From JALSRK01 sp964461995 (GTDB lineage: Bacteria; Acidobacteriota; Terriglobia; Bryobacterales; Bryobacteraceae), in assembly GCA_964461995.1 (NCBI GenBank), contig CAYWXL010000017.1, positions 8,799 to 72,798 of the forward strand: a stretch of 64,000 nucleotides of DNA, given 5' to 3'. The notes beneath the pieces are model-generated. The model saw nothing but the letters and a program-made list of their open reading frames with translations, was not told where the DNA came from and did no database searches. A program made the position numbers and the translations under genes. Positions 25,258 to 34,487 of this stretch are shown here, piece after piece. Every line of letters starts with the position of its first letter. Position 1 is the stretch's first letter.

Positions 25258-26381
25258 CGAAAGAACTCTCCGTATTGCCGGGCGACGTTCGCCACCGAAT
25301 ACCGGCCCACCCGCTCCAGCCCCCGAGCCGCGAGTTCGGCGCGGGCGGCCGGATTGGTCAGCAAGTCACTGATGGCGAGCGCCCAGCCGTCCACGTCGTT
25401 CTCGCCCACGATGCGGCCGGCGTCGGCCACCACGTACGGAATCTCCCCGGAGTCGCTGCCGATGACCGGAACGCCGCAGGCAAATGCTTCGATGAGCATG
25501 CGCCCAAACTGCTCCCGCCAGTTCCGCCGCGTCTGGCTGGGAGCCGCCAGGAGGTCCATCACACCGAGGTACCGGGGAACCTCGTGATGCATCGCCAGCC
25601 GGATGCGGACGCGATCCTCCCAACCCCGTTCGCGGGCCCAGCTTCGGATCTTCTCCTCGTACTCGCCGCTGCCTAACAACAGCAAGCTCCACTTCGTGCT
25701 GGCTTCAACCCGCTCCATCGCTTGCATCAACACGTCCAGGCCCTTGGCCTCGGTCAACCGTCCCACGAAGCCCACTACCGGAGCCTCGAGTTCCAACTCC
25801 TGCAACACCTCGCGGCGTTCCGCTTCCGTGAGCGGCCGGAACGCGCCCGTATCCACCGCTAACGGCAAGAGGCGGCCGATGTGCTCCGGGTACCCGCGGC
25901 GAAGCATCGCCTGGTAAACGAGATTCGCGCAGGCGATCCATGCCTGCGAGCGCCCGAGCACCCGGCGCTCGAAGCCGGAGAACGGCGGGGGATACCACTT
26001 CACGTAGCTTTGCGTCGTCCAGAAGCAGAACCGAATTGGCGCTCCGTCCACCGCCCGGGCAAGCTGGAACCCGGCGTAGATGTAAGGCTCTTCCCAGGCG
26101 TGCACAATGTCGAACCCGCCCGTCTCGATCAGCCGCCGGAGTTCCCGGTTGTCGTAACCGAACACGTGAATCTTGTTCGTCCACCGCGCATGGACCGGAA
26201 CCAAACGCACCTTCGAGCCCGCCGGTTCAGGCTCGATCTGCACCGGCCGCAAATCTCCATGGAAAAAGTCCGGAGCGGCGACGGTAATTTCGATGTCGGT
26301 ATCGGCAGCCACCCGCCGCACCAGCGTCCGGTTCGCCGCGACAACGTAGGAGTGGCCGATACTCAGGATCCGCAAGCTCAT
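25230..26381 (-). CDS. Glycosyltransferase family 4
   Basis: The 383-residue protein starts MSLRILSIGHSYVVAANRTL. The GT-B signatures are VVGFVGRLTEAKGLDVLM (about 199-216), SLLLLGSGEYEEKI and REQFGRMLIEAFACGVPVIG with EX7E. ATG at 26381 overlaps the GT2 gene stop by 4 nt; longer in-frame starts run into that gene and are Gly/Arg-rich. The N-domain contains FDIVHAWEEPYIY, as in fucosyl- and mannosyl-type GT4 enzymes. The donor is not known. Confidence 0.88.
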   Translation of the reverse strand: MSLRILSIGHSYVVAANRTLVRRVAADTDIEITVAAPDFFHGDLRPVQIEPEPAGSKVRLVPVHARWTNKIHVFGYDNRELRRLIETGGFDIVHAWEEPYIYAGFQLARAVDGAPIRFCFWTTQSYVKWYPPPFSGFERRVLGRSQAWIACANLVYQAMLRRGYPEHIGRLLPLAVDTGAFRPLTEAERREVLQELELEAPVVGFVGRLTEAKGLDVLMQAMERVEASTKWSLLLLGSGEYEEKIRSWARERGWEDRVRIRLAMHHEVPRYLGVMDLLAAPSQTRRNWREQFGRMLIEAFACGVPVIGSDSGEIPYVVADAGRIVGENDVDGWALAISDLLTNPAARAELAARGLERVGRYSVANVARQYGEFFRWLREQPLS

Positions 26382-27391
26382 TTCGATGAAACCTCCAACA
26401 CTTCCCGGGCGGCCGGCTCCCCCGCCGAGCCTTCGGTCCCGCCCCGGCGGCGGACTCCTGCCCGCCAGCCCGCCACGTGCGCGCGCCACGTGTTTCGCAG
26501 GATCTGCAGTTCCCTGCCCGGCGAACCGAACCGCCGGACCGCGGCGGCCGAGCCGGCAAGCCCCGGGCTGCTGGTCGAGCCGACCGTCAGCAGGAACAAC
26601 AGCCGAACGGCGCGCAACAGCCGGGGGGAATGCTTCGCCAGCACGTAGGCGTGGTTGTAGGCGGCGTGGTAAACCTTCGTCGTCAAGTCGCCCTGGCGCC
26701 CCTGCACGTAAACGGTATTCGTGGGATGGTGAGTCACTACGTTGGAAAAGTCGAACAACACCCGGTAACCGCGCGCCCGCACTTGGAGACAGGCTTCCAG
26801 CTCGAACATCTGCCAGTAGGGCCGCAGGCCGCCTTCGAAGCTACCGAAAGCGCTCCGGCGAAGGCTCATGTTGTAACCCACCAGATGGTGGACTTCCACC
26901 GGCGCCTTCGATCGCCACTCGGCCGGCTGGTCGTACATGTTCCCGTACATCTTTCCGAACCAGGTGAGCTTCCCCATCGGCGTCTGCGCGCGCTTCGGGA
27001 ACGGCGTGCCGTCCGGCTCGAAGTTGTCAGCCGGACCGCCGACGGCTCCCACCGTGGGATCGGCATAGTGGTTTGCATGTCTCTCCACCCAGTCGGAAGG
27101 CGCCCTCGCATCATCGTCGATCAACAGCACGATGTCGCCGGAGGCGGCCGTCAAAGCCCGGTTCTCAGCCGGCACCACGCCGCGCGCCCGGCTGTGGACG
27201 ATTTCCAGGCGTCCGCCGAATCGTTCTTTCCACGCCTCGGCAACCCTCCGGGTCGGGTCGTCGTCGGCTTGCCAGACGACGATGACCTGCCGCGGAGAGA
27301 CCGTTTGGCCGGCAAGAGCCGACAAGCAGCAGGACAGAGCCTCCGGACGGCCGAAGCTCGGGATGAGAACAGAGCAAGTTGGTTCAGACAC
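26378..27391 (-). CDS. Glycosyltransferase family 2
   Basis: The 337-residue GT-A protein shows SVLIPSFGRPEALSCCLSAL (about 7-26), the DDDP near 44-47, and the metal-binding DxD-like segment IVLLIDDDARAPSDW (about 87-101), followed by GAVGGPADN. A hydrophobic stretch near the C-terminus (AVRLLFLLTVGSTSS) may anchor it in the membrane. The start is GTG at 27391. It is the only GT-A type transferase of the cluster, so it probably forms a different linkage class from its GT4 neighbours. Confidence 0.86.
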   Translation of the reverse strand: MSEPTCSVLIPSFGRPEALSCCLSALAGQTVSPRQVIVVWQADDDPTRRVAEAWKERFGGRLEIVHSRARGVVPAENRALTAASGDIVLLIDDDARAPSDWVERHANHYADPTVGAVGGPADNFEPDGTPFPKRAQTPMGKLTWFGKMYGNMYDQPAEWRSKAPVEVHHLVGYNMSLRRSAFGSFEGGLRPYWQMFELEACLQVRARGYRVLFDFSNVVTHHPTNTVYVQGRQGDLTTKVYHAAYNHAYVLAKHSPRLLRAVRLLFLLTVGSTSSPGLAGSAAAVRRFGSPGRELQILRNTWRAHVAGWRAGVRRRGGTEGSAGEPAAREVLEVSSK

Positions 27392-27431
27392 GCTGATGAG
27401 TTTCCTTTGCGGAGACGGCGCGATTTCCCAT

Positions 27432-28031
27432 TCACCCGAGCGACGGCTTGGGCGGGCGAACCATCACGCCGGAGGGAACGTCACAAGTCACCACGCTGTT
27501 GGCGCCGATGCCCACTCCATCGCCGATAACGACGGGGCCCGCCACCACGGCTCCGGTGTAGATTCGCGCGTCGCTGCCGATCACCGGCATGCCTTCCTTG
27601 CCGGGGCTCCCCCCGAGCGTCACGTGATGGAAGATCCACGCCCGCGGTCCCACAATCACGCCGTTGCCCACGACGATTCCCACCGGGTGCGGCAGGATCA
27701 GCCCTCCGCCGATCTCCGCCCCGGGAGCGAGCGTGCAGCCCCACCACCGAGACGAGAACCATGTGATCAGGCCGGCGGCCGCGCGTCCGGGAATGCCGAA
27801 CCGCTGCCGAGCTGCCCGCGCCGTGCGGTAGGCCAGGCTCAAATGGAACCCGCCCGATCGCAAAACGATCAGCAGGCCCTTCCAGAACCACCTCGCCGCC
27901 GACATGCCGCGTTGCTCCACCGGCACGTGGGCTACGATGTCGGCCTGCAAATCTCGCCAGAACGAACCCATGCCGGGCGACGCGGCAATCGTCCGCCCAT
28001 CTACGGCGAGTGGTTGCGTCGAAGTGCTCAT
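27432..28031 (-). CDS. Serine acetyltransferase-like LbH acyltransferase
   Basis: The 199-residue protein starts MSTSTQPLAVDGR at ATG 28031, overlapping the flippase gene stop by 4 nt. The C-terminal half is hexapeptide repeats: CTLAPGAEIGGGLILPHPVG (about 118-137), GNGVIVGPRAWIFHHVTLGG and SDARIYTGAVVAGPVVIGDG, ending VVTCDVPSGVMVRPPKP. The HPVG and HHVTLGG segments are typical of CysE-type enzymes. Inside a polysaccharide operon an O- or N-acetyl modification of the repeat unit is more likely than cysteine synthesis. It is distinct from the copy at 18269-18859. Confidence 0.82.
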   Translation of the reverse strand: MSTSTQPLAVDGRTIAASPGMGSFWRDLQADIVAHVPVEQRGMSAARWFWKGLLIVLRSGGFHLSLAYRTARAARQRFGIPGRAAAGLITWFSSRWWGCTLAPGAEIGGGLILPHPVGIVVGNGVIVGPRAWIFHHVTLGGSPGKEGMPVIGSDARIYTGAVVAGPVVIGDGVGIGANSVVTCDVPSGVMVRPPKPSLG

Positions 28032-29533
28032 CCTCTCCCCAGCGCCAGCGCCATGCGGCCGATCCATTCTTTCCGGCCCGCCGGCGTCAAATCGAAAAAC
28101 CACCACAGCAGCAGCCCGGCCGCGATGCAAAGTCCCATCTCAGCGAGCAACATGATCCAACCCGAGGGTACGTGCGACCGCGCTACCCACCAGACCACCG
28201 CCGAGAACGGCAGCGCCCAGCGAAGAGGCTCGAAGGCCGACCGCCACAGCGCGCCCACCGGCGTGCCAAACAGTCTCCTGGATACCGCGGGAACCGCCCA
28301 TACGTTGATCGTCGAGTACGCCACCACGGTGCCGAGCAATGGCCCGACCCCGCCGAGCAGCAGCGTCGCGCCGATGCCCACCGCAAGATTGATCCCCGCC
28401 GAAACCATCGCCGGCTTGATTAAGGTGCGTGCATGCCCGGCCGACGTGATCGGCCACGTCCACATCTCGACCACCGCGACCAGCCACAAGCTCACGCAGG
28501 CCAGTACGCTCACCCCGTCTCCGGCGAAGTTCTCCGCGCCGACCCAGCGCGCCGTGAAGTGCGGATTGTAGGCGGCGATGGTTCCAAGAACGAGCAATCC
28601 CAAGGCGCTCACCATCCGGCTGAGCTCCAGGAACCGCCGGCGGAATACCTGCATCTGCCCCGCAGTTCGCAGCTCGACGAGGCCTGCCCAGGTCGAGGTG
28701 CCCAGCGTCCCCAATACGGTCTTCACGATCGTCGCCAGCCTTTGGGTGAGGAAGAAGGGCGCCACTGCCATCGCGCCCATTCCCCAGTGGATGATCATGT
28801 TGTCGCACCAGAAGCTGAGCCGGCCGGTCATCGCGTACCCGAACGTGTCCACGTTCAGCCGCCTGAGTCGCCGCACGCCTTCTTTCTTCGGCTTCACGCG
28901 CCAGAAACCCCGGTACTGGCGAAGCCCCAAGCCGGTGAGCACCAGCAGGGCCGGCAGCCGCGAAGCCACTGTGGCCGCGCTCTGGCCGATCAATCCCCAC
29001 CCGGCGCCGGCGGCTCCCAACGTCGCTCCCACGGTGAGAACGGCTTGGGCGATCAAAAGCGTGTTCACCAGGTATCCTCGCTGCTGCGTCTCCGCCAGCC
29101 CCTTGAACACATCGAGCGGCAACAGGCACAGGCCGAAAAGCAGGATGGCTGCCGACACGCGCAGCTCGTGGGTCGTAACCTGCTCGGGAGGCATAAGCCG
29201 CGGCAAAACGCCGATCAGCATCACGCCCGAGACGACGATCACCAGATCCACGATCAGATAGGAACGCAGAGCCGTGGAAAGCCATCTCCGAATCTCCTCG
29301 TGGTTGCGCCGCGCGATTGCCGGGGCGAGCAAGGCCAGAATCGACCCGCTGAGGCCGAACTCGAGAATCGTCAGATTGCCCAGCCATTCCGACAGCACGC
29401 GGAAAGAACCGAAACGCTCCGTCCCGAGCCAACGCAGCAGCAGCGGCGTGGCGAAGAAGCCGAGGAACATGGAGACCCCGGTGAACGTCAAGCCGGTAGC
29501 CGCCGTCCAAGCGCTTTTTCGAGTTCTGCTCAC
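28028..29533 (-). CDS. Polysaccharide flippase (Wzx-like, MATE/MVF fold)
   Basis: The 501-residue polytopic protein has about 12-14 hydrophobic segments and the layout of oligosaccharide flippases. The N-terminal motif GVSMFLGFFATPLLLRWLG (about 19-37) is followed by TERFGSFRVLSEWLGNLTIL and FGLSGSILALLAPAIAR. It would move the lipid-linked repeat unit across the inner membrane. The start is GTG at 29533 in a GTGA overlap with the upstream glycosyltransferase gene. Family membership is by hydropathy and these motifs. Confidence 0.82.
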   Translation of the reverse strand: MSRTRKSAWTAATGLTFTGVSMFLGFFATPLLLRWLGTERFGSFRVLSEWLGNLTILEFGLSGSILALLAPAIARRNHEEIRRWLSTALRSYLIVDLVIVVSGVMLIGVLPRLMPPEQVTTHELRVSAAILLFGLCLLPLDVFKGLAETQQRGYLVNTLLIAQAVLTVGATLGAAGAGWGLIGQSAATVASRLPALLVLTGLGLRQYRGFWRVKPKKEGVRRLRRLNVDTFGYAMTGRLSFWCDNMIIHWGMGAMAVAPFFLTQRLATIVKTVLGTLGTSTWAGLVELRTAGQMQVFRRRFLELSRMVSALGLLVLGTIAAYNPHFTARWVGAENFAGDGVSVLACVSLWLVAVVEMWTWPITSAGHARTLIKPAMVSAGINLAVGIGATLLLGGVGPLLGTVVAYSTINVWAVPAVSRRLFGTPVGALWRSAFEPLRWALPFSAVVWWVARSHVPSGWIMLLAEMGLCIAAGLLLWWFFDLTPAGRKEWIGRMALALGRG

Positions 29534-30705
29534 GTGGCCTCACCGCGTGTCCAATCCGGGGAGAGCGCTGCGGCCCGTCGCACCGTAACGCACCGATAAA
29601 CGTCCATCGTTTCGCCGGCCGCCCGGCGCCAGGAAAAGTCCCGGCTGCGCCGCCGCGCCCGGTCCGTCAGTTCCTTTCGGAAATTTTGGTCGAGCGCCGT
29701 CTTCCGCAGCAGTCCGGCTAATTCGGCAGTCGAGCCCAAGCTGAAGGTCTCGCCGCCGTCACCGAGCACCTCCGGCAGCGAGGTCTCGCGAGCAGCGAGG
29801 ACGGGACAGCCGGCTGCCATCGCTTCGCAAAGCTGCAAGCCAAACCCCTCGTGCCGGCTCGGATAGACGAAGCAGAGAGCCGCAGAATAGAGGGCGGCTA
29901 ACGTCGGGTCGTCAACCCGGCCCAGAAGGCGCGTCTGTGAGGCGATCCCGAGCGCCGCGGCAAGCTGTCCAAGCTCCGCCCGCTCGGCCTCGTTCCCCCC
30001 GGCCAGCGCGAGATCGGTCTCGGCGAGCCGCGCTTCAGCGAACGCCCGCAACAGAAACGGCAAGTTCTTGCGTTCTTCCCAACCGCCGACGTAGAAGACG
30101 TAGGGCCTCTGAAGTCGATGCTCCCGTCGCGCCGCTTGCTCGCGTGCTTCGACGACCGGCTCGCAGAAGCCCGGATCGGCGGCGTTGTATACCACCGTGA
30201 TCTTCTGCGGTGCTATCCCGAGCCGCGCCGCCAGGTCTCGTTTCGAGTATTCGCTCACAGTGATGATCCTGCGGGCCCGCGTACAGGCGATCCAGTTGCT
30301 CAACCGGCAGCGCCACGCCGCTGGCTTCCAGTTGCGGCCCCGCCCCAACGTCCGCCACAAAGATTCGTGGCCGATGGCATCGTGGAGCGTCAGCACCACC
30401 GGCGCCGGCGAGGTCCACGGTACTCCGAAGTGATACGTGGCGTGAAAAACGTCGAGTCCGTCGCCGCCGCACGCCCGCGGCAGCCACCGTTGTTCCCAAC
30501 GCAGATAGGTCATCGGCGGGGCGATCCGCAACCGAAGCCTCGCCTTGGTGAGCCGCTCCAGATGGGCCGCGTGAACCGGCGCATGAGAATAAAGGAAGAG
30601 TTCCGTCCCGAGCTCGGCCAGAGCTGCCATCAGGTTCACCGTGTAACGGTTCCACCCGCGCAAACCCGGCGATTCCAGCAGCCGCGCGTTGAATCCTACC
30701 CGCAA
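29530..30705 (-). CDS. Glycosyltransferase family 4
   Basis: The 391-residue GT-B protein has MRVGFNARLLESPGLRGWNR at its start and VVLTLHDAIGHES (about 101-113), HTH-like IITVSEYSKRDLA, YVFYVGGWEERKNLPFLL and HEGFGLQLCEAMAAGCPVLA with EX7E. The start codon is TTG at 30705, decided by GGAG five bases upstream. It overlaps the next gene upstream by 10 nt. The donor is not readable. Confidence 0.87.
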   Translation of the reverse strand: MRVGFNARLLESPGLRGWNRYTVNLMAALAELGTELFLYSHAPVHAAHLERLTKARLRLRIAPPMTYLRWEQRWLPRACGGDGLDVFHATYHFGVPWTSPAPVVLTLHDAIGHESLWRTLGRGRNWKPAAWRCRLSNWIACTRARRIITVSEYSKRDLAARLGIAPQKITVVYNAADPGFCEPVVEAREQAARREHRLQRPYVFYVGGWEERKNLPFLLRAFAEARLAETDLALAGGNEAERAELGQLAAALGIASQTRLLGRVDDPTLAALYSAALCFVYPSRHEGFGLQLCEAMAAGCPVLAARETSLPEVLGDGGETFSLGSTAELAGLLRKTALDQNFRKELTDRARRRSRDFSWRRAAGETMDVYRCVTVRRAAALSPDWTRGEAT

Positions 30706-31955
30706 GGCGTCTCCATTCCGGGCGCCGTCGTCACCGTAATGCGCGGCGTGAACGCGTGCAGTTTCCGCTGCACAGGCCGCCCGTCGGCGATTCGCCGGTG
30801 AAGACAGTCCATGGCGTCGGCCACCGCCGCGGGCGCGCAGTAGTACTGGAGCACCTGGCGAGCCGCGAGCGACTGGGCGCGCCGGAGGTCCGGGTCTCGG
30901 AGCAACTGCACAGAGCGTTCGATCAGCCCGGTGTCGTCATCGGCCACGGCAAGGTTGAAGCCGTCCTGCGCCGGCAGCCCTTCGATCCCTTCTGAGTTCG
31001 TGACCACAGGCACGCCCAGCGCGAACGCCTCGAGGATTTTCACTTTCATTCCGGTTCCCCTCGGCGGCGCGTAGAGAAGCACGTCGAGCTGGTTGAAATA
31101 TGGAAGAATGTCGGGCACGTCCTCGACGATCGTTACGTCAGGCCACCCCGTGAAAGCCTCAAAGATCGACCTGGCCGCTCGCCCCACCATCAGCAGCCGC
31201 ACGCCCGGAACGGTCCGCTTGATCTCCGGCCACAGCCGCGTCAAGAGCCGGTACCCCGCGCTTTGCGACGGAATCCAGTTGAACGAGCCCACTAGGCCGA
31301 TCGTCGGCGGCGCGTCGGGATCCCTTTCCGGCGGCGGAAACGGATAGAGATCCGCATCGATGCCCAGCGGCACGGTGTGGATCTCGGCGCCTGGATTCAC
31401 CGCCCGCGTCAACGCGCTGAGACGCGGCGTAAGCGTACGGATCCTCGGAAACCGCCGTAGCAGGTGCCGCTCCGCCTGATAGGCGCGGCGCCACAAGAGC
31501 CGGTCGCGCAATGTCGGTGGAGTGAATCCCTCCTGGTCCACGGCCAACGAGTAATGCACATTGAGGAGCGATTTCCCTTCGTAGCCCCGCCCCGCCCAGC
31601 CGCTCCAGAGCTGCTCGAGATGGAGTACATCGAAGCCCGAATCGAGCTCCCGCCGCAGGTCGCGGAGGAAAGCGCCGCGGAACAGATAAGAATAAGGTTG
31701 GCGGAGGCTTGCCAGTTTGGCCGCCAGGCCCCCGCCGGGTTTCGCCGTATAGAAGCGGAAGTCGTGCTTCTCCGGAGGGAAATACGCTCCGGTGGCGGCG
31801 ATGTCTTGCTCGGACCGGCAGGCGATGAACGCCGTTACCTCGTGGCCCCGAGCGGCAAGTTGCTGGAGCAACACATAGTACCAGCGTGCCGCGGCGGTGC
31901 CGAACGGCAGCGGCGGGTCCATGAGAACGACGATGATGCGCAACGGTTTCGTCAT
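30696..31955 (-). CDS. Glycosyltransferase family 4
   Basis: The 419-residue protein starts MTKPLRIIVVLMDPPLPFG at ATG 31955, in an ATGA overlap with the upstream gene; an in-frame ATG at 31964 is the alternative. The GT-B C-domain has PTIGLVGSFNWIPSQSAGYR (about 214-233), RLLMVGRAARSIFE and a variant acidic motif in GTGMKVKILEAFALGVPVVT, where the first Glu of EX7E is absent and only the second is seen. It may be a diverged or retaining-mechanism variant. The C-terminal 40 residues are family-atypical. Confidence 0.83.
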   Translation of the reverse strand: MTKPLRIIVVLMDPPLPFGTAAARWYYVLLQQLAARGHEVTAFIACRSEQDIAATGAYFPPEKHDFRFYTAKPGGGLAAKLASLRQPYSYLFRGAFLRDLRRELDSGFDVLHLEQLWSGWAGRGYEGKSLLNVHYSLAVDQEGFTPPTLRDRLLWRRAYQAERHLLRRFPRIRTLTPRLSALTRAVNPGAEIHTVPLGIDADLYPFPPPERDPDAPPTIGLVGSFNWIPSQSAGYRLLTRLWPEIKRTVPGVRLLMVGRAARSIFEAFTGWPDVTIVEDVPDILPYFNQLDVLLYAPPRGTGMKVKILEAFALGVPVVTNSEGIEGLPAQDGFNLAVADDDTGLIERSVQLLRDPDLRRAQSLAARQVLQYYCAPAAVADAMDCLHRRIADGRPVQRKLHAFTPRITVTTAPGMETPCG

Positions 31956-33082
31956 GTGATGCATTCAACAATCTCTCCGGCCATATGGTCCCAGGAGTGC
32001 CGCCGCAAGGTCGCCGAAAACTCCCGCAGCCGCTTTTGCACCCCCGCGCGGTTCCCGAGCCAGCGCTTCAGGCAGGACGCCAGCTCGGCGGCGTCCGCCG
32101 GGTCGTCCAGCAGTAGCCCCCGCAACCCGGCCGGGTAGCGCTCTGCGATGCCCGCATCGCGGGACACGAGCGCCGGAATCCCGGTGCAAAGCGCCTCCTG
32201 AACCACCAGCCCGTAGGACTCATAGCGGCTGGGCGAGACCAGGGCGTCGCAAGCGGCGAGCACGCGCGGAACGTCGTCGCGAAATCCCAGGAACTCGATC
32301 CGTCCGTCCATCCCCGCCTCGGCCGCCAGGCGCTTCCAAATCTCCAGCTCCACGCCGCGCCCCACGACCACGAGGACGGCGTTCGGTTCCCGATCCGAGA
32401 GCAACAGGCGCCAGGCGGCGAACACCGTATCGAAGCCCTTGCGGCGGTCGCCCAGCCCACCGACGAACGCGACTCTGACGTCGCCGGACGGCCAGCCCAA
32501 CGATGCCCGGATCCCCGCCCGTTCGGCGGCGGAAATGGGACGGAATCGTTCCGGGTCCACTCCCAGGTAGACCGTGCGGATGCGGGCGCCGTCGAGGCCG
32601 ACCCTCTCGATCAGGTCGCTGCGGGTGCGCTCGGAGTTGGCGATCACTACCCGGGCGCGGCGCAGCGATGCAGCTTCCTGGTTCAGCGAGCGCCGGTGGT
32701 GATACCGTGTTTTCCACGAGTGCAGCCGCCCGGCCCGGCTTTCCGGAACGTAAGCGGCATGTACGAAGTGCACCCAGTTCACATCACCCCAGAGACAGTT
32801 GCCGCCGTTGACGATCACGCGTCCGCCCTGCGCCGCAATCCGCCGGGCTTGCCGGCGTCCCCACCGGTCCAGCAGCGGCGCTCCGGCCAGGTGCGAATCC
32901 AACGGCCTCGGGACCGAATGCACGAAGACGTTGGGCCGCCCCGCCAGCGGCTCCGCGACGCGGTGCGCCACGAGATGAACCTCGGCGCCGCTCCGGGAGA
33001 GGTGGTCCGCAAGGGCGTAATTGGCACGGTCCATCCCTCCGGTTTCCACCAGGTCGCCGGCCACTAACAAAAACAGACCCAT
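31952..33082 (-). CDS. Glycosyltransferase family 4
   Basis: The 376-residue protein starts MGLFLLVAGDLVETGGMDRA at ATG 33082, sharing one base with the stop of the polymerase gene. GT-B motifs include VRVAFVGGLGDRRKGFDTVF (about 190-209), VVVGRGVELEIWKRLA and RYESYGLVVQEALCTGIPAL with EX7E. VGLDGARIRTVYLGVDPERF precedes the C-domain, as usual for GT4. It probably adds one internal residue of the repeat unit. Confidence 0.87.
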   Translation of the reverse strand: MGLFLLVAGDLVETGGMDRANYALADHLSRSGAEVHLVAHRVAEPLAGRPNVFVHSVPRPLDSHLAGAPLLDRWGRRQARRIAAQGGRVIVNGGNCLWGDVNWVHFVHAAYVPESRAGRLHSWKTRYHHRRSLNQEAASLRRARVVIANSERTRSDLIERVGLDGARIRTVYLGVDPERFRPISAAERAGIRASLGWPSGDVRVAFVGGLGDRRKGFDTVFAAWRLLLSDREPNAVLVVVGRGVELEIWKRLAAEAGMDGRIEFLGFRDDVPRVLAACDALVSPSRYESYGLVVQEALCTGIPALVSRDAGIAERYPAGLRGLLLDDPADAAELASCLKRWLGNRAGVQKRLREFSATLRRHSWDHMAGEIVECIT

Positions 33083-34455
33083 CAGGAGACCGCTCCGTTC
33101 GTCCTGCGGCGGTACTCGTGGCAAGCGGCGGCGAACAGCGCACCTTGTAAAAGCCAGAACTCCATGCCCCCTTGGCCGATGAAAATGGGATAGTTGAACG
33201 TCACCGCCAGTACGCCCACTCCGTACGCCACCAGGATCGCTCCCCAGATCCAGACGTCACGGGGCAGTTGGCGGCTGATCGCGATTCGCCAGCTCGTCCA
33301 TAAAGCGACAAGCACGGCGGCCAGATAAGCGAGCACCAGCGGCACGCCCCCGTCGAACAGCCAGCCCGTCCATTGAATCTCCACCCACAGAGGGCCTCGC
33401 GACGGGTCGGCGCCGCCGCCGAAGTACCGGTTCATCATGCCCCAGCGGCCTAAACCGGCCCCGAACGGGTATTGCGGCAGGTGCTCGGTCACCGTGGCCT
33501 CCAGGAAACGACCGCGATTCTGCTGGTAGACCTCCATCGGCGATGCCTCGGTGAGCGTCGTCAGGCGCCCGGTGACGCTGTCGCCGGCGATCGCCAAAGC
33601 CACCACCGAACCCAGCAGAGCCGTCCAAGTGAGAATCACGACGAGCACGATCGACTTTGTCCACTCGCCTCGCCTCGCCAGGATCGCTACTAGCACCAGC
33701 ACGCAACAGCAAAGCATCACCAGCACCGAACGCACCTGCGACATCAGCAGAACGGCCAGCCCCAGCAGAGAGCCCGCAAGCGCCGCCGTCTTCAACCACA
33801 CCCGGCTGGCCGTCAGCGCGATCCCGATCCCGAAGAGAATGGCGTAGAACCCGGACATCGCCGCGCCGCCCGGCATGTCGGTGAGTCCCATCGGCCGGTA
33901 GGTCAGCGCGCCCGATGCAGTGCGGATCATCAAACTTTCGAGATACTCCGCGTCCCTTCCGGCGTAGACGGTCGAAATGTGGGGCTGAAGAAACCCGGGA
34001 TACCAAGTCTGGACCACGCCGAGCGCCGCGCTGCAGGCATGGAACAGCCAGAAGATTGTCATCAGCCGCCGCAACGACGCCAGATCGACTTCCAGCCGCG
34101 CCACCCAAAACAGCGGCCCGAGGATTGCGATGTTCAGCAGTACGTGCGCCGTGCCAGCCGTCAGCGTGTTCATCCCCGGGTGGAAAAGGGCCACCGCGTA
34201 GATGATCACCGCCAACGCGCCCATCGCCGCTGCGGGATGCCTCCTCTTGCCCGCCGGCAGGAACAACAGCAGCGCCAGGCTGGCGGCGAACGCCGCTCCC
34301 CGCAACGGCACGCGCAACTGAGCCAACGGGCCGGCCAACAAGCCGAGCTGGCACAGAAACTGAAACAGGATGAAGTACTCAAGCCAATAGCGGCGCCCCG
34401 GAGCCCTCCGGGCGTCGGCGAAGCTCGCGTACGGCGCTGTGGCGGCAAGTGCCAT
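33082..34455 (-). CDS. O-antigen polymerase / ligase-like membrane protein (Wzy-like)
   Basis: The 457-residue protein has about eleven membrane helices. One large loop lies between late helices, about 290-350, and contains SVTGRLTTLTEASPMEVYQQ and GAGLGRWGMMNRYFGGGADP. That layout fits Wzy polymerases and WaaL-like ligases, which share little sequence. ATG at 34455 starts MALAATAPYASFADARR; the upstream in-frame part is Arg-rich and overlaps the 34488 gene region without support. In this locus a polymerase is the missing function, so Wzy is favoured. Confidence 0.75.
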   Translation of the reverse strand: MALAATAPYASFADARRAPGRRYWLEYFILFQFLCQLGLLAGPLAQLRVPLRGAAFAASLALLLFLPAGKRRHPAAAMGALAVIIYAVALFHPGMNTLTAGTAHVLLNIAILGPLFWVARLEVDLASLRRLMTIFWLFHACSAALGVVQTWYPGFLQPHISTVYAGRDAEYLESLMIRTASGALTYRPMGLTDMPGGAAMSGFYAILFGIGIALTASRVWLKTAALAGSLLGLAVLLMSQVRSVLVMLCCCVLVLVAILARRGEWTKSIVLVVILTWTALLGSVVALAIAGDSVTGRLTTLTEASPMEVYQQNRGRFLEATVTEHLPQYPFGAGLGRWGMMNRYFGGGADPSRGPLWVEIQWTGWLFDGGVPLVLAYLAAVLVALWTSWRIAISRQLPRDVWIWGAILVAYGVGVLAVTFNYPIFIGQGGMEFWLLQGALFAAACHEYRRRTNGAVS

Positions 34456-34487
34456 GAAAAGATGTCTCTCGAAAGGACGGCCCGCGC

